Shown piece after piece: positions 63,532 to 64,000 of a DNA stretch of 64,000 bases (the first letter of the stretch is position 1; each line of letters begins with the position of its first letter). The DNA lies in assembly GCA_016786765.1 (NCBI GenBank), contig JAEUUZ010000059.1:124001-188000 (forward strand), written 5' to 3'. Below the pieces are notes generated by a model that did no database searches, was not told the origin of the DNA, and was given only the letters and a program-made list of their open reading frames with translations. A program made the position numbers and the translations under genes. The stretch comes from Chitinophagales bacterium (GTDB lineage Bacteria; Bacteroidota; Bacteroidia; Chitinophagales; LD1).

Positions 63532-64000
63532 TATTTTACCAGGGTCACATAACCATTTACAATTTGTTTCACCGGCTGGGTGTATGTGCTGTAGGCAATG
63601 GTGTAACCATAGTTGCCGTCCATTTCTGAGTTATTGGTTTGGCTGTTCTTCCCATTCCATCGAAAATCAACATCAGTCGACTCAAATACTTTTGCCCCCC
63701 AGCGATTATAAATCCAGATTTGGAAGGTCTTAATTCCATCGTAATTCACATAAAAATCATCATTAACACCATCCCCATTGGGTGTAAAAATGGTAGGAAC
63801 TACTAGTTTACTTTCAGTAGTATCCACATATATGGTCGTCTGATCATTAAAAAGGCATCCTTTCCCGTATGTTGCAGTAGATGAATAAACGGTTGTAACA
63901 GTAGGGGATGTGTAATATTTCTTTTCATCATTTACACTTACATTAGCGGGGGTCCAAGAAATCGATTTGATTGCTGCATCGGTTTTGACTTCAATTTGGG
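63531..64000 (-). CDS. T9SS type B CTD protein, 5' part outside window
   Basis: An open frame continues to the right edge with no stop, so this is the 3' end of a longer gene. The last 95 residues are a gliding-motility-associated C-terminal domain (PTIFTPNGDGVNDDF, IYNRWGAKVFES, GNYGYTIAYSTY). Before it the visible residues form a short Ig-like strand region (SISWTPANVSVN, TATYGKGCLFND). The GTG at 63827 is inside the frame and should not be taken as the start. Confidence 0.85.
   Translation of the reverse strand, partial: QIEVKTDAAIKSISWTPANVSVNDEKKYYTSPTVTTVYSSTATYGKGCLFNDQTTIYVDTTESKLVVPTIFTPNGDGVNDDFYVNYDGIKTFQIWIYNRWGAKVFESTDVDFRWNGKNSQTNNSEMDGNYGYTIAYSTYTQPVKQIVNGYVTLVK

Noticed and set aside
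63531-63827. A separate 98-aa gene starting at GTG 63827
   Set aside because: The same frame stays open to the window edge and shows Ig-like sequence before the CTD, so this is only the end of a longer gene.
1-64000. tRNA, rRNA, CRISPR arrays, insertion sequences, origin of replication or prophage
   Set aside because: No cloverleaf, rRNA segment, regularly spaced repeat, transposase or DnaA-box cluster was seen. Single GTCCACAGG sequences at 30.9 kb resemble DnaA boxes only weakly.

Overview
This 64 kb window is a chromosomal segment of a member of the Bacteroidota. The evidence is protein content: PorP/SprF outer-membrane proteins, type IX secretion (T9SS) sorting domains of types A and B, a PorE-like OmpA protein, PUR-alpha-like (DUF3276) proteins, an HU-CCDC81/SPOR protein and DUF1573 proteins. 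The promoter-like elements also resemble the phylum's TAnnTTTG -7 box. I cannot name the genus. A Chitinophagia-, Sphingobacteriia- or Flavobacteriia-like lineage is a guess. No tRNA, rRNA, CRISPR array, insertion sequence or phage was seen.

Layout. (1) 1-1.7 kb, minus strand: a cut-off lipoprotein, Dps, and two tandem paralogous lipoproteins. (2) 1.86-7.7 kb, plus strand: topoisomerase IV (parE-parC), a small PUR-alpha protein, ruvX and def. (3) 7.7-18 kb, a long minus-strand run: nhaA, PorE-like protein, queE, lipoprotein, folD, lepA, DUF1573 protein, flavodoxin, S41 protease. (4) 18.1-29.2 kb, plus strand: leuS, polytopic membrane protein, queuosine-precursor transporter, thiolase, S4 protein, ABC exporter half, second PUR-alpha protein, PBP1-like protein and a small membrane protein. 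A broken antitoxin-like gene lies between the transporter and the thiolase. (5) 29.3-35.1 kb: two secreted T9SS cargo proteins, one with a recent internal duplication and one with a huge glycine-rich segment. (6) 35.1-48.3 kb, an accessory-looking plus-strand stretch: DUF2461, a divergent MTAN/futalosine-hydrolase-like protein, DUF4442, a three-gene locus of unknown function whose last gene has an in-frame stop, SRPBCC, YdeI-like, a GlxA-type regulator followed after 3 nt by an M1 peptidase homologue without zinc ligands, two small orphans, DUF1573-like and VIT1-like proteins. Intergenic repeat elements occur here. (7) 48.8-54.7 kb: TPR protein, outer-membrane barrel and HU-CCDC81/SPOR protein, tightly spaced. 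(8) 54.7-64 kb, minus strand: a surface-adhesin cluster in the order [type B CTD protein]-PorP-[2202-aa PKD protein]-PorP.

How the genes fit together. The housekeeping blocks cover chromosome decatenation, translation (LeuRS, LepA, Def), one-carbon metabolism and queuosine. The surface theme dominates: a PorE-like anchor protein, PorP/SprF partners and at least four T9SS cargo proteins. The observations most worth following are the zinc-less M1 homologue with its GlxA-type regulator, a palindromic operator-like sequence shared by two promoters (41.6 and 45.7 kb), the broken solitary antitoxin, the divergent nucleosidase-like protein, dispersed intergenic repeats, and the adhesin/PorP pairs. 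All boundaries and functions come from reading the sequence; no database search was possible.
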